A stretch of 34,064 nucleotides of DNA from IMG/VR virus record IMGVR_UViG_3300046505_000145, positions 1 to 34,064 of that record; one strand, written 5' to 3'. The notes beneath the pieces are model-generated. The model saw only the letters and a program-made list of their open reading frames with translations. It was not told the origin of the DNA and ran no database searches. Each line of letters opens with the position of its first letter. The stretch's first letter is position 1. This DNA is from a virus. A program made the position numbers and the translations under genes. Positions 16,456 through 24,799 of this stretch are shown here, piece after piece.

Positions 16456-17421
16456 TTAGAGCAGCCGGATACCTTCCATCCGCTGCGCAGCATAAGCGCT
16501 CAAGAGCGCCATGTCGATATCCATTTCCACGTTGGTCACATATTGCGAACCAACAAGGCCGTAATTATCGACAGCCAGGCCGACGTTTGTCGCCAGTGTG
16601 GTATCGATCTTCTCGCCGAACTTCACAGCGTAGATCGACGTGCAGTCCGTGGACTCTCCCTTGGTCTCGGTGCTCGTGATAATCTGCGTTGAGTTATCCT
16701 TCGCACGTCGCGTGTTGATAACCGGAACGCCTTTGTAGCGTGTCAGCACGAGCGAGGTCACATTATCGATGGTCGTGAGAACGATGAAGTCCCTCGCGAT
16801 TGCTTCGATGTAACTCTTTGCATCGGAGTTCATCAGTAAGCAGGATGGATTTACGGTGTCGATCAACAGATCGAGCGCTTTCAAAAACTTTTGCTGCGAA
16901 CGTTTCGCATTGTCGCTATTGCCGAGCACAACGGCATCGCCATCGGCTCCGTCTTCGATGCTCACTAATTTCGTGGCTGTGCAAACCGCTTTCAAGCCGT
17001 TGAACTGCGTCGCACTTACAGCGCCGTTCACGAACAAATTTACAAAATGCCGGGCGAAGGAACGCGAGAACGCTTTCAACTGGCGCAAACGTTCGCTTTC
17101 GATCCCTGCGCCTGCAGGGCCGAACCGGCGTTCGTACGCTTTATCGGTCATGATCTTATCGCCGATAATTTTCAACGCAATGGAATCGAGAGAAGGCGCT
17201 GTTGCGTTTCCGGCGAAATCACTATTGATCGCGCGTTCCGTGCCGCCTGTCTGCGTGGACGCCTTAATCGGCGTATCGGCAGAGCCGCCCATCTGATAGA
17301 ATTCAGCGAATTCGAAGATCGGCGTTTCAAGCCGCATCTCGTTTGCTACAATCGCGCGCAACGCTGGATCTGAATTGTTGCCTTGCTGTCCGTCTGCACC
17401 GGCTAACTCGAATAATTTCAT
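16456..17421 (-). CDS. Major capsid protein (HK97-fold type)
   Basis: A 321-aa protein with no signal peptide, downstream of the scaffold gene. It has the features of tailed-phage coat proteins: an N-arm (RLETPIFEFAEFYQMGGSADTP), a long helix with basic residues (RLRQLKAFSRSFARHFVNLFVNG), the core KFLKALDLLIDTVNPSCLLMN, and the strand RYKGVPVINTRRAKDNS. The C-terminal domain contains SIYAVKFGE and ends in AQRMEGIRLL. It assembles into the icosahedral shell. In Mu the coat gene follows the protease/scaffold gene; the order scaffold then coat is kept here. Confidence 0.85.
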   Translation of the reverse strand: MKLFELAGADGQQGNNSDPALRAIVANEMRLETPIFEFAEFYQMGGSADTPIKASTQTGGTERAINSDFAGNATAPSLDSIALKIIGDKIMTDKAYERRFGPAGAGIESERLRQLKAFSRSFARHFVNLFVNGAVSATQFNGLKAVCTATKLVSIEDGADGDAVVLGNSDNAKRSQQKFLKALDLLIDTVNPSCLLMNSDAKSYIEAIARDFIVLTTIDNVTSLVLTRYKGVPVINTRRAKDNSTQIITSTETKGESTDCTSIYAVKFGEKIDTTLATNVGLAVDNYGLVGSQYVTNVEMDIDMALLSAYAAQRMEGIRLL

Positions 17422-17460
17422 AACCTATTCTCCAAATTGTTTTTAAAATTTTATATTGAA

Positions 17461-18039
17461 TTAATTAGTGCTTGGCGCTGTGAAAGCCGCAATCGCCTGC
17501 GAATCAAAACTTCCCTTGTTATCGACGTAATTTTTTAACGACGTATTTTTCTCACCTGCATCGGCACCTGTCTTGTTCTCTGTAGTTTTTGTTTGCCTGG
17601 AAGCCGGATGCACCGATAAAGCATCGATCACTTTCATGGTCGCATCGGGAGCTGCATCATAGAGAGCTTCATACTTTTCTTTCCACTCTGCAGGCGATAA
17701 TTTTTTATCCGTCTCCGTGACCTTCTTGATGTAGTCGGCTTTCTTCTGCGCCTGTTCAGCCTTGATGCGATTCTGCATTGCCGTCTCCGCTTCGGACGCA
17801 CGCTGCTCTTGTTTCAACAGCATATCCTTCAGCGTTTTAATTTCAGCGAGAGCCACAACAACTTCATTGGGGAGTGTGACTTGCTGTGCATCTTCTTTCT
17901 TTGCAGGTTCAGCAGGTTGTTTCGCAGCTTCCGCTTCAAGTGCTGCGATCTTTGCTTCCACTTCTGTTTTTTTCGCAGCATCGAGTGTCACCGATGCGAG
18001 GAACGATTTCAATTCTAAAATCAATTTTTGCAGGTTCAT
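17461..18039 (-). CDS. Capsid scaffolding protein
   Basis: A 192-aa protein that is helical and highly charged, with coiled coil about residues 15-45 and 65-110 and a Lys/Glu/Ala/Gln bias. The C-terminus is polar. This matches the scaffold part of the Mu I/Z gene. I see no Ser-protease (S49/S78) motif, which differs from Mu where the same gene also encodes a protease. It is the first gene of the leftward late operon, 149 bp from the rightward operon. Confidence 0.75.
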   Translation of the reverse strand: MNLQKLILELKSFLASVTLDAAKKTEVEAKIAALEAEAAKQPAEPAKKEDAQQVTLPNEVVVALAEIKTLKDMLLKQEQRASEAETAMQNRIKAEQAQKKADYIKKVTETDKKLSPAEWKEKYEALYDAAPDATMKVIDALSVHPASRQTKTTENKTGADAGEKNTSLKNYVDNKGSFDSQAIAAFTAPSTN

Positions 18040-18188
18040 CTTTTTTCCTTTTCCTTTTTCCGTCTACCATCTACCAAATTTCTGTATCAATATAATTTCT
18101 TCGAATAACCCGTGATGTCCATTAGTACCTATAGCCATCTCAGCATAAATTATTTTTTTATGTTAGAACTGAACGATAAGGAGTCTCT
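18040..18188. promoter_or_regulatory. Divergent late promoter region
   Basis: A 149-bp AT-rich gap between divergent late operons. On the - strand TATATT (complement of 18090-18095) could be a -10 box, and TATAAT on the + strand is at 18091-18096. Neither has a good -35 at 17 bp, which would suit activator-dependent late promoters as in Mu. No clear operator palindrome was found. Confidence 0.5.
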
Positions 18189-18578
18189 ATGTCGCACTTT
18201 ACATCAAAAGAAAAACTGAAAGCATTCCTCAATGCCGATCAGGTGACAGCGCTCTTCTCGAAAATTCCTACAGAAGAACAGGATCAGCATTTCACATACA
18301 CCGATTCAAAAATAACGGCAAAGACCGGCGTTGCTCCTGCAGAGACAAACCATGCAATCCTTGTCAGCATTGCAAGCCGGATCGTTATCTGGTTTCTTTC
18401 CGGTGCACAACAGTGGAACGTCGATAATAAACCGGAACTGGACAGGCGGGAAAAATTATATACCGCTGCGCTCAGCGAACTTGATGCGCTAACTCCACAA
18501 GACATAGGTGTCGAGTCAAGTGATAATAATGTCGGCCCGGCGTTTCATGCATCGCATCGCAGAGTGAGGAGTTGGTAA
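18189..18578 (+). CDS. Head-tail connector, Mu gp36-like (DUF1320-type)
   Basis: A 129-aa protein. The layout (N-terminal FTSKEKLKAFL, a central helical AILVSIASRIVIWFLSGAQQ, then a Lys/Glu-rich helix) resembles Mu gp36/DUF1320 neck proteins that sit at the capsid vertex and join head to tail. AAGGAG precedes the ATG. Its stop overlaps the next start as TAATG. In Mu the gp36-like and gp37-like genes follow the coat gene; here they head the rightward operon. Confidence 0.7.
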   Translation: MSHFTSKEKLKAFLNADQVTALFSKIPTEEQDQHFTYTDSKITAKTGVAPAETNHAILVSIASRIVIWFLSGAQQWNVDNKPELDRREKLYTAALSELDALTPQDIGVESSDNNVGPAFHASHRRVRSW

Positions 18579-19039
18579 TGTCGAACGGAATCTCAACCTT
18601 GTGGCAGGGAATCGTTGACGAGCTCAACGACAACAAAGATGATCTCGGTATCGGTGTTCCCGGTGCAATAGATGATCCGGAAGATGATGGAGTGCCGGGA
18701 GCTGAACGCGCATCGACTGGCAAGGTAACAACACTCATGCCGCCATCGGCTGCCGTGTGGCTCGTGCCTGGTCAACCGACCTTGGTATCACAGAAGGGCA
18801 ATGTGCGTATACCACTCGATGTATTTATTTACTGCATCGCTGCACCGACCAATACCGAAGCGGATGCTGTGGATGCTGCGCTCACTATCGCCGGAAATAT
18901 TTTATCGTATCTCACGAATAAAGAAATCGAAGGCACGGTCCTTACACAGCCGGACAATGACCCGCCGCTCGAAATCGTTGAGCGATCCAGCACCGGCGCC
19001 ATCGCAGGCGTTCTCCTAAAAGCAGAGGTAACCTTATGA
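18578..19039 (+). CDS. Tail completion/neck protein, Mu gp37-like
   Basis: A 153-aa protein following the gp36-like gene, as in Mu. The sequence has beta strands and the pattern NVRIPLDVFIYCIAAPTNTEADAVDAALTIAG, seen in neck or tail-terminator proteins. I start at ATG 18578, which overlaps the upstream TAA and has GAGGAG upstream; a TTG at 18572 is in frame but less likely. The stop overlaps the gp27-like start by ATGA. Confidence 0.65.
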   Translation: MSNGISTLWQGIVDELNDNKDDLGIGVPGAIDDPEDDGVPGAERASTGKVTTLMPPSAAVWLVPGQPTLVSQKGNVRIPLDVFIYCIAAPTNTEADAVDAALTIAGNILSYLTNKEIEGTVLTQPDNDPPLEIVERSSTGAIAGVLLKAEVTL

Positions 19040-19557
19040 GCGATAAGAAATACAAATCACAGCCATCGACAAAAACCAAGCGCGAATGGCTAAACCTTTA
19101 TTTCGAAGACAAGCGCAGCGTCAAAGCCATCGCCGACGATTATGGTTATCCCGAATACACCGTCTATCGCGTACTGAAGAAAATGGACCCGGAGAAGATG
19201 GAACGCTCCGATAAAGGCCAGACACACAAAACGCCGATTATCGATGTGGACTTTGACAAGCTTGCTCTCGAAGGCGAATCACCTGAGACACAGCTCGGAA
19301 TGATGATTCAGGAATCTATACGCGGAATCTCGCAAAAGAAAAAACTGACGGTCGGCCAGTTATTGCTCTACACGAATCAGCTCACCGGCGCTCTGAAAAA
19401 ACTCCGTTCCGTGCAGTTCGGACAAATGGCAAAGAACCTTGATGTGAAAATAGTTGAACGTCTCATCCGCCGGTACGAACCCGAGGCAAGCGCAATGCGC
19501 ATCATCGAGGTAACGAAGGAAGTCATCGCAGAAGCGAAAGCGGACAAAAACGCATGA
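19036..19557 (+). CDS. Mu gp27-like protein with HTH (possible small terminase)
   Basis: A 173-aa protein. The N-terminal part has an HTH-like unit (SVKAIADDYGYPEYTVYRVLKKM, about residues 28-51) and the rest is helical. In Mu the DUF3486-type gene sits just before the terminase large-subunit gene and probably acts as the DNA-recognition subunit for packaging. It overlaps the terminase gene by ATGA. Confidence 0.75.
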   Translation: MSDKKYKSQPSTKTKREWLNLYFEDKRSVKAIADDYGYPEYTVYRVLKKMDPEKMERSDKGQTHKTPIIDVDFDKLALEGESPETQLGMMIQESIRGISQKKKLTVGQLLLYTNQLTGALKKLRSVQFGQMAKNLDVKIVERLIRRYEPEASAMRIIEVTKEVIAEAKADKNA

Positions 19558-21128
19558 AAGAATTTTCAGTTATAGAACAGCAGGTTGACGAGCAGGAACG
19601 CAAGCTCATTGAAGATGCTGCGTTTGGCAAAGGCCTGAAATCTCTACCTGCCGACTGGGACCGGAACCGCGAGAAGCGTATCAAGAAGGCAAGCAAGAGC
19701 TTTTTTTATTTTGCGATGGAATATTTTCCGCAATGGTTCACGTTTGCATTTTGCATCGTGCACGTCAAGATGCTGGCCGCTGCCCTGAGCAATGACAGGA
19801 AAATACATCTCATCGCTGCCGAGCGCGGTATCGGTAAAACGCGATTCTTCCGTGTCTTCAAAGTGTGGTGCGCATGCTTCGGTATCAAGCATCATTACTC
19901 CAAAGCCAGCGACACGTTGGACCTTGTGGAAAAGGATTTCCGGTACGTGCGCGATATTATCAAATTCAATCCAAAGATATCTTCTGACTTCGGCAAAATA
20001 ATCGATGATGCATGGGACACGCTGCACTCGTTTCGCATACTGCCGCACAAGTATAATCCGGAGGGAACGACATTCGTCGCGCATAGTTACACGGTAACAC
20101 CGCGCGGCGAGTTGGGCGATACGCGCGTGGACTTTGAAGAGTTTGACGACTTTGAAGATTTCAGCACGTCCATCAATTCGGAAATTAGTAAATCGAAGCT
20201 CGACGTGATCGAGCGTGACTTTCATCCAGCTCTCACCGAAACGGGCTGCGCTGTGTATCTGGGAAATAATGCGCGCACGACGTGCCTGATAAACATCCTG
20301 GAGGAAATGTCGCACACGGATCGCACTGCGCAGCATCCCGCCTTTATCGTTTCCATCTTCGATGCGTGGGATGAAAAGAATTCACGCGCACTATGGTATC
20401 AACGCTATCCGTACAAAACGGAAGATGAGATGCGTCTCGCTTTGCAATTATCGGTGAGCGTATGGAATGCGGAATACCGCCAGAAGCCGTCGCCTCCGGA
20501 AGGCGCTCGATTCCTGTTGAAGCACTGGGTCACGTATAAAACCACTCCGAAGGATGCTGTCGGAATCATCTTCTGCGATCCGGCTTTCGGCGAGACATCG
20601 GATTTTAAAACACTCGTCGTACTGCTCTATTCTCCATCGATGAAAAAGTTTATCGTTCCCGCCGCATTCGTTCGCCGCTGCGGATGGGAGGAATATTTTC
20701 TGGCGATGTATGAAGTCTATAATCTTTTCCGATCGCATTTATTATTTATCGGATGGGAAAGCAACTTCGCACAGGCACAGTATCTGGAGTTTCGGAAAAT
20801 ATATATTTCCACACGCAACCTGCCCGAGCTTCCGATCCGTCACATAGAAGTTGAAGGGGAGAAGTTCTGGCGCATCGAGCAGCTTGAGACGCCGTACTCA
20901 CTCGGAAGTATTCTATTCATTGAAACATTTTTGCAAACGCGGGACGGTATCGAAGCGCAGTCACAGCTCATCGGATACATCGGAAAGAAAACAGCATCGA
21001 AGCGCGTTGACTTTTGCGATGCGCTTGCCTCCGCATACAAACAAGTATGGCCGATAGCCATGCGCGGCGGATCGAACGACACAAGTATTCTCACTGGCGG
21101 CAAACGCCATTCGTCTGAAAGGTACTGA
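19554..21128 (+). CDS. Terminase large subunit (Mu gp28-like)
   Basis: A 524-aa ATPase-nuclease. A Walker A-like loop, AAERGIGKTR, lies at about residues 88-97 and an acidic Walker B region, VDFEEFDDFED, at about 192-202. The nuclease domain begins IIFCDPAFGETSDF (D342), continues with WESNFAQ (about 401) and ends with VDFCDALASAYK (D487), the spacing of RNase H-like terminase nucleases. It pumps DNA into the capsid through the portal and cuts it. Mu-like phages package by headful from an integrated copy, so adjoining host DNA would be expected in virions. Confidence 0.93.
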   Translation: MKEFSVIEQQVDEQERKLIEDAAFGKGLKSLPADWDRNREKRIKKASKSFFYFAMEYFPQWFTFAFCIVHVKMLAAALSNDRKIHLIAAERGIGKTRFFRVFKVWCACFGIKHHYSKASDTLDLVEKDFRYVRDIIKFNPKISSDFGKIIDDAWDTLHSFRILPHKYNPEGTTFVAHSYTVTPRGELGDTRVDFEEFDDFEDFSTSINSEISKSKLDVIERDFHPALTETGCAVYLGNNARTTCLINILEEMSHTDRTAQHPAFIVSIFDAWDEKNSRALWYQRYPYKTEDEMRLALQLSVSVWNAEYRQKPSPPEGARFLLKHWVTYKTTPKDAVGIIFCDPAFGETSDFKTLVVLLYSPSMKKFIVPAAFVRRCGWEEYFLAMYEVYNLFRSHLLFIGWESNFAQAQYLEFRKIYISTRNLPELPIRHIEVEGEKFWRIEQLETPYSLGSILFIETFLQTRDGIEAQSQLIGYIGKKTASKRVDFCDALASAYKQVWPIAMRGGSNDTSILTGGKRHSSERY

Positions 21129-21130
21129 TT

Positions 21131-22366
21131 ATGCAATACTCTTATGCACCGCTTTCCCGCAGGCTCTTCGTCACCATCAAAGAATACAACCGGGCATTTC
21201 GCCTGATCGAGATGATCGAGAATGCGGACCCGCGCCCGATGCTTGCAATTATGGCGCGCTTCATGGAAGCAAACAGCCGCGTCGGAGGACTTGTGAGATC
21301 CGCGCACGATGCTGTGACCGGATTTCCGTGGGATATTGTTCCGAGCGATCCTAAGAACAATGCAGCCGTCGCAATCGCAGCAGCTACAAAGGAACGTTTC
21401 GTCAGTTCCGGAGTGCATCACAACTTCGATGTGATCATGGACGGAGAGTTTTACGGAGTCACCGCGTTACGACAAATCTGGAACAACGTCAACGGCAAGA
21501 TGCAGGCAGATCTCGATGTCGTTGCATCGACGGATTTATTTCGAAAGAAAAACGACAAGGGAAAGTTTGATGTCGTGCTGATCGAGAATAGCGATACGAC
21601 ATTCAAGACAACGCTGATCCCGCCTGCAGAGCGCGTGCAGTATATTATTTCAGAGTTCAACCCGTTCAAGTCCACGCGCCCCGGATTCATCGGCGGTATT
21701 CTCCGCTCGGCTATCCCGCTGACGATCATCAAGAACTTCTCCTGGCAGGACTGGTCGCAGTTCGTAGAGATCTTCGGCCAGCCGTTCCGCACAGCAGAAT
21801 ACAAAGCGGGCACGTCGAATGAAGACAAGGCGGTTGCACGAGAAGCGCTGGAGGAGTTCGGCAAGAACGCATGGGCGCTTGTGAGCGAGGATATAAAATT
21901 CCAGTTGCAGGAAGCCGCACGCAGCGGAAATGTTACCGCATACGAGAACCTGCAAAAAGCAATTGATTCAGAATTGGATATACTTATCAACGGCGAAGCA
22001 AACACGACACAGCTTCCGACGCAGGGAGGCAGCCGCGCGGCATTACAAGTGATGAAACTCATCACCGACGATAGAATGTGGTGGAGACTAAATAACGTTG
22101 AAGAAATTATAAACGAGCAGCACATCAATATCGATTATCGTTTGAATGAAAGCGAAACCGATCTTACGCTGCGCCCGAAGTTTAAATTCCTCACCGATGA
22201 AGCGGAAGACCGTGAATCGAATGCTCGCATTGTTTCAGATCTTACAACGTGCGGATTTACTCTTGACGATGCCGAGGTCACCGCAAAAACAGGATTCAAA
22301 GTAACCGGCGCCAACAGCCGACCCGCAACCGGAGCTCCATCACCAACCGGAGGAACTCCAGCCTAA
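21131..22366 (+). CDS. Portal protein (DUF935, Mu gp29-like)
   Basis: A 411-aa protein matching the DUF935/Mu gp29 portal family: RFMEANSRVGGLVRSAHDAVTGFPWDI near the N-terminus, PAERVQYIISEFNPF at mid-length, and FSWQDWSQFVEIFGQPFRTAEY. Mu gp29 is about 500 aa, so this one is shorter. The portal is the dodecameric ring at the packaging vertex. The gene starts two bases after the terminase stop. Dispersed-repeat copy 3 lies just after its stop. Confidence 0.9.
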   Translation: MQYSYAPLSRRLFVTIKEYNRAFRLIEMIENADPRPMLAIMARFMEANSRVGGLVRSAHDAVTGFPWDIVPSDPKNNAAVAIAAATKERFVSSGVHHNFDVIMDGEFYGVTALRQIWNNVNGKMQADLDVVASTDLFRKKNDKGKFDVVLIENSDTTFKTTLIPPAERVQYIISEFNPFKSTRPGFIGGILRSAIPLTIIKNFSWQDWSQFVEIFGQPFRTAEYKAGTSNEDKAVAREALEEFGKNAWALVSEDIKFQLQEAARSGNVTAYENLQKAIDSELDILINGEANTTQLPTQGGSRAALQVMKLITDDRMWWRLNNVEEIINEQHINIDYRLNESETDLTLRPKFKFLTDEAEDRESNARIVSDLTTCGFTLDDAEVTAKTGFKVTGANSRPATGAPSPTGGTPA

Positions 22367-22370
22367 CTTT

Positions 22371-22405
22371 CTCCCCCTTACCAAGGGGGAGATGAAGAGG
22401 GGGTT
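22371..22405 (+). repeat. Dispersed CCCCTCCTTA-type repeat, copy 3
   Basis: The divergent form CTCCCCCTTACCAAGGGGGAG is followed by ATGAAGAGGGGGTT, between the portal and gpG-like genes. On the mRNA strand its end supplies GAGGGGG, 8 bp before the gpG ATG, so the repeat may provide the ribosome site for that gene. Confidence 0.8.
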
Positions 22406-22411
22406 TTTTTT

Positions 22412-23008
22412 ATGCCAGCCAACAACGATATACTTTCCCGCATCCTCGGTGATGCCGTGCTGCTGAAACTTGGCGAGAAAGTTCTCGCCATCATTCAAGC
22501 GCGCACACTGCGCGGAGAATTTCTTCCCGGTTCAACATCGAAAGGATACAGCACCAAATCTGCCGGTATGCCATACGGCGGACTTGTCGCGCGAATTGGA
22601 AATGGAAAAGCCGCAGCATTCCTAAAGACCATCAAGGATGGCGGCGCCGATAAAGTATACACGAACGGCAAGAGCGGCAAGATGTGGATCACACTTTCAG
22701 GCGGATATAAACAACTGCGAGAACTTGGCGGACGCGAAACGGATCGCGTCACTCTTAACTGGACCGGACAAATGTTGAGCGCATTAAAATCTCGTGTAGG
22801 GGCGAATAACAATTCGCCCACCGTTGAAATGTATTTCACAAACTCGGAAGCGGATCGGATTGCAGGATTCCATGAACAGGGAGCAGGCAGAAATAGAATC
22901 AAGCGCATCTTCATGGGATTATCGCAGCAGGAACAAGCACCGCTTGAATCATGGCTTGGCGAGGAAATTGCAAAGAAAATTCAGTTTATACTACCCGATT
23001 CTAAATAA
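22412..23008 (+). CDS. Mu gpG-like virion morphogenesis protein
   Basis: A 198-aa protein with the central motif MWITLSGGYKQLRELGGRETDRVTLNWTGQML, then a phase of short strands and FHEQGAGRNRIKRIFMGLS. This pattern matches the phage virion morphogenesis/Mu gpG family, which is needed for head or tail maturation. GAGGGGG from the dispersed repeat is the likely ribosome site. A bidirectional terminator follows. Confidence 0.8.
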   Translation: MPANNDILSRILGDAVLLKLGEKVLAIIQARTLRGEFLPGSTSKGYSTKSAGMPYGGLVARIGNGKAAAFLKTIKDGGADKVYTNGKSGKMWITLSGGYKQLRELGGRETDRVTLNWTGQMLSALKSRVGANNNSPTVEMYFTNSEADRIAGFHEQGAGRNRIKRIFMGLSQQEQAPLESWLGEEIAKKIQFILPDSK

Positions 23009-23013
23009 CAAAA

Positions 23014-23036
23014 AACCCCTCTTTTGAGGGGTTGTG
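23014..23036. terminator. Bidirectional intrinsic terminator
   Basis: AACCCCTC (23014-23021) and GAGGGGTT (23026-23033) pair around a TTTT loop. On the - strand it runs into TTTTTTG; on the + strand into GTGTTTT. It separates the end of the rightward late operon (stop 23008) from the convergent HTH gene (stop 23104). Confidence 0.9.
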
Positions 23037-23103
23037 TTTTCTAAAAAATGCTTTTACGATGCGCACCATTACCGTTAAAATCGTTCGCATTTGTTCGCAA
23101 CTA

Positions 23104-23418
23104 TTAAGGCGTAGTTTGATACTCTTTTGCTATTTCCATGCCTATAATGCGAATTTCTTCATGTGTCCTTCTCTCCCTCAGAAGTCGTTTTTTTATCTCT
23201 CCGGCTTTCACCATAAGATCAACTTCCCATGGTGCGACAGTTCCGGACATGCGCTTTGCAAGCTCGTGATCAATCTTAAAATCTTTCCCTTTTAAAAAAT
23301 CTGAGAGAGTTCCTTTTGAGATCTGCCAGGTACGTGCGAGATCCGACAACGACATTGATCTTTGGTCTTGAAGATACTTTTTTATTTTCCTGCGAATTTG
23401 TGAATTTTGTTTTGTCAT
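23104..23418 (-). CDS. XRE-like HTH regulator, possible late regulator
   Basis: A 104-aa protein from ATG 23418 (GAGAGGA upstream). Residues about 18-60 form a HTH: MSLSDLARTWQISKGTLSDFLKGKDFKID. The C-terminal half is a charged helical segment (EIKKRLLRERRTHEEIRIIG). It lies between the end of the middle genes and the late block, where Mu-like phages place a middle or late activator (Mor or C). It does not match their classical sequences as I recall them, so late activation is an inference. Confidence 0.7.
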   Translation of the reverse strand: MTKQNSQIRRKIKKYLQDQRSMSLSDLARTWQISKGTLSDFLKGKDFKIDHELAKRMSGTVAPWEVDLMVKAGEIKKRLLRERRTHEEIRIIGMEIAKEYQTTP

Positions 23419-23444
23419 ACCGTCCTCTCTTTCTTTTACTGAAC

Positions 23445-23473
23445 ACACCAGCCGAGTTTTTCTCGGCTGGTGT
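23445..23473. terminator. 12-bp perfect hairpin after repeat-protein gene
   Basis: ACACCAGCCGAG (23445-23456) pairs with CTCGGCTGGTGT (23462-23473) around a TTTTT loop. It follows the end of the long leftward operon and precedes the HTH gene. On the - strand no strong T-run follows, so termination may be weak or factor-dependent, with readthrough into the HTH gene. Confidence 0.7.
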
Positions 23474-23485
23474 ACAGAATTATTT

Positions 23486-23739
<254 letters not shown>

Positions 23740-23752
<13 letters not shown>

Positions 23753-24039
23753 GATGGGACGCCTTCAATATTCGCTTGCGCCTGTTCTGTGCAAGGAATA
23801 ATCTCTATCGCTTCGGTTAATTCTACGGTATCAACCGGAACGCTGAACTTGCATTCTTTTGGAGCCTTTACACCTTCCATTGCTAACTGTGAAAGCGATG
23901 CAGCACCGCGCCAAAACCAAAGGCGAATCGCTTTCTGTAAAACGACGTGCTTGCCGTCTGTACTTTTTGAATAAATATATCCGGCGAATACTCCCGCTGA
24001 ATAAGTTCTTACGATACAGAATCTGCTCTTCTGTGGCAT
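23740..24039 (-). CDS. DUF6948-like phage protein
   Basis: A 99-aa protein from ATG 24039, with GGAGG 5 bp upstream (an in-frame GTG at 24045 overlaps that site). The sequence includes RTYSAGVFAGYI, IRLWFWRGAASLSQLA, KECKFSVPVDTVELTEAIEIIPCTE. This combination is that of a small phage family that I know as DUF6948, of unknown function. It overlaps the repeat-protein start, so the two are coupled. Confidence 0.7.
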
Positions 24040-24111
24040 AACCACCTCCGTTTATTAATTGATTGTGATTTAATTACGGTAGCATAGATACCCATACTGC
24101 CGTTTGTAAAA

Positions 24112-24357
24112 TCATTTTCCTGCCGGTCGTTTGTCGAGTTGCTTTTCCGCAATCATCGCCTCAACGTCTTCGATGTGCAGACAGTCAACGAGGCATGCAC
24201 TTGTTACCGATTGCTGAATCGGAGCAACTGCGCCGTTGCAATAATCGTTTCCGGCTGTTGCGCTGTGCAATACTCCGACCGCTGTAACTTTTCCTGCGAA
24301 GTCAAGTTGAATAATCTTGTCTCCGTTTTTCGCTTCACGTCCATTTCGATAATGCAT
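24112..24357 (-). CDS. Small beta-rich phage protein
   Basis: An 81-aa protein. The N-terminal REAKNGDKIIQLDFAGKVTAVGVLHSATAGN has a beta-sheet and SH3-like look, followed by two Cys (NDYCNGAVAP and TSACLVDCLHIEDVE). No family name is known to me, but the style is that of conserved small phage proteins. It is in the middle operon. Confidence 0.65.
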   Translation of the reverse strand: MHYRNGREAKNGDKIIQLDFAGKVTAVGVLHSATAGNDYCNGAVAPIQQSVTSACLVDCLHIEDVEAMIAEKQLDKRPAGK

Positions 24358-24383
24358 AAATCTCCTTTCTTTAGTTTATTGTT

Positions 24384-24641
24384 TTATTTGTGCATCGTAT
24401 ATCTCGATGCTTCGCCTAATACGATTCGATCTTCTTCAATATTCGTATCTGGTTTTATCATGCGCGCCATAACACTCCAAAACTTATCACTATGGTCATT
24501 TGCCTTTAGCCGTTTTGGATTCTTTGATGCATTATATCGATCCGCATCTTTTGCACGCGCGATAAGCGAACACTTTGGGCAATACTTTATCCGGCATGGT
24601 GCACCGCAATACGCACATTTATTTTTGAATTCTGATTTCAT
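24384..24641 (-). CDS. Small zinc-ribbon protein
   Basis: An 85-aa protein from ATG 24641, which overlaps the upstream stop as ATGA; the ATG at 24647 is less likely. CAYCGAPCRIKYCPKCS (about residues 9-25) carries four Cys pairs for zinc. The rest is basic and polar. It could bind nucleic acid. Two other zinc-type genes lie just upstream. Confidence 0.65.
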   Translation of the reverse strand: MKSEFKNKCAYCGAPCRIKYCPKCSLIARAKDADRYNASKNPKRLKANDHSDKFWSVMARMIKPDTNIEEDRIVLGEASRYTMHK

Positions 24642-24799
24642 TTGCATTTATAGTGTCTGATAAATATTTGCCCGAAGCGTTGCATACTGTAATCAAAAAC
24701 GTATCGATGTTTCCCTATTGGTTTTTTACACGTAAGGCATATTTTAAAGGGAATCGTTTCACGTGCACCTTTTAATATTTTACTCTTCTTTGCTTTCAC
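24638..24799 (-). CDS. Small Cys-rich basic protein
   Basis: A 53-aa protein between the MuF-like and zinc-ribbon genes. It starts at GTG, overlapping the MuF stop as GTGA, and stops in ATGA with the next gene. Residues 21-24 are CLTC, and the chain ends HYKCK; the N-terminus is very basic (KAKKSKILKG). The tight coupling on both sides supports a real gene. It is probably a zinc-binding nucleic-acid-contacting protein. Confidence 0.65.
   Translation of the reverse strand: MKAKKSKILKGARETIPFKICLTCKKPIGKHRYVFDYSMQRFGQIFIRHYKCK

Noticed and set aside
19644-20336. 230-aa ORF on the - strand opposite terminase
   Set aside because: Shadow of the terminase gene; no ribosome site or motif, and terminase has clear catalytic residues.
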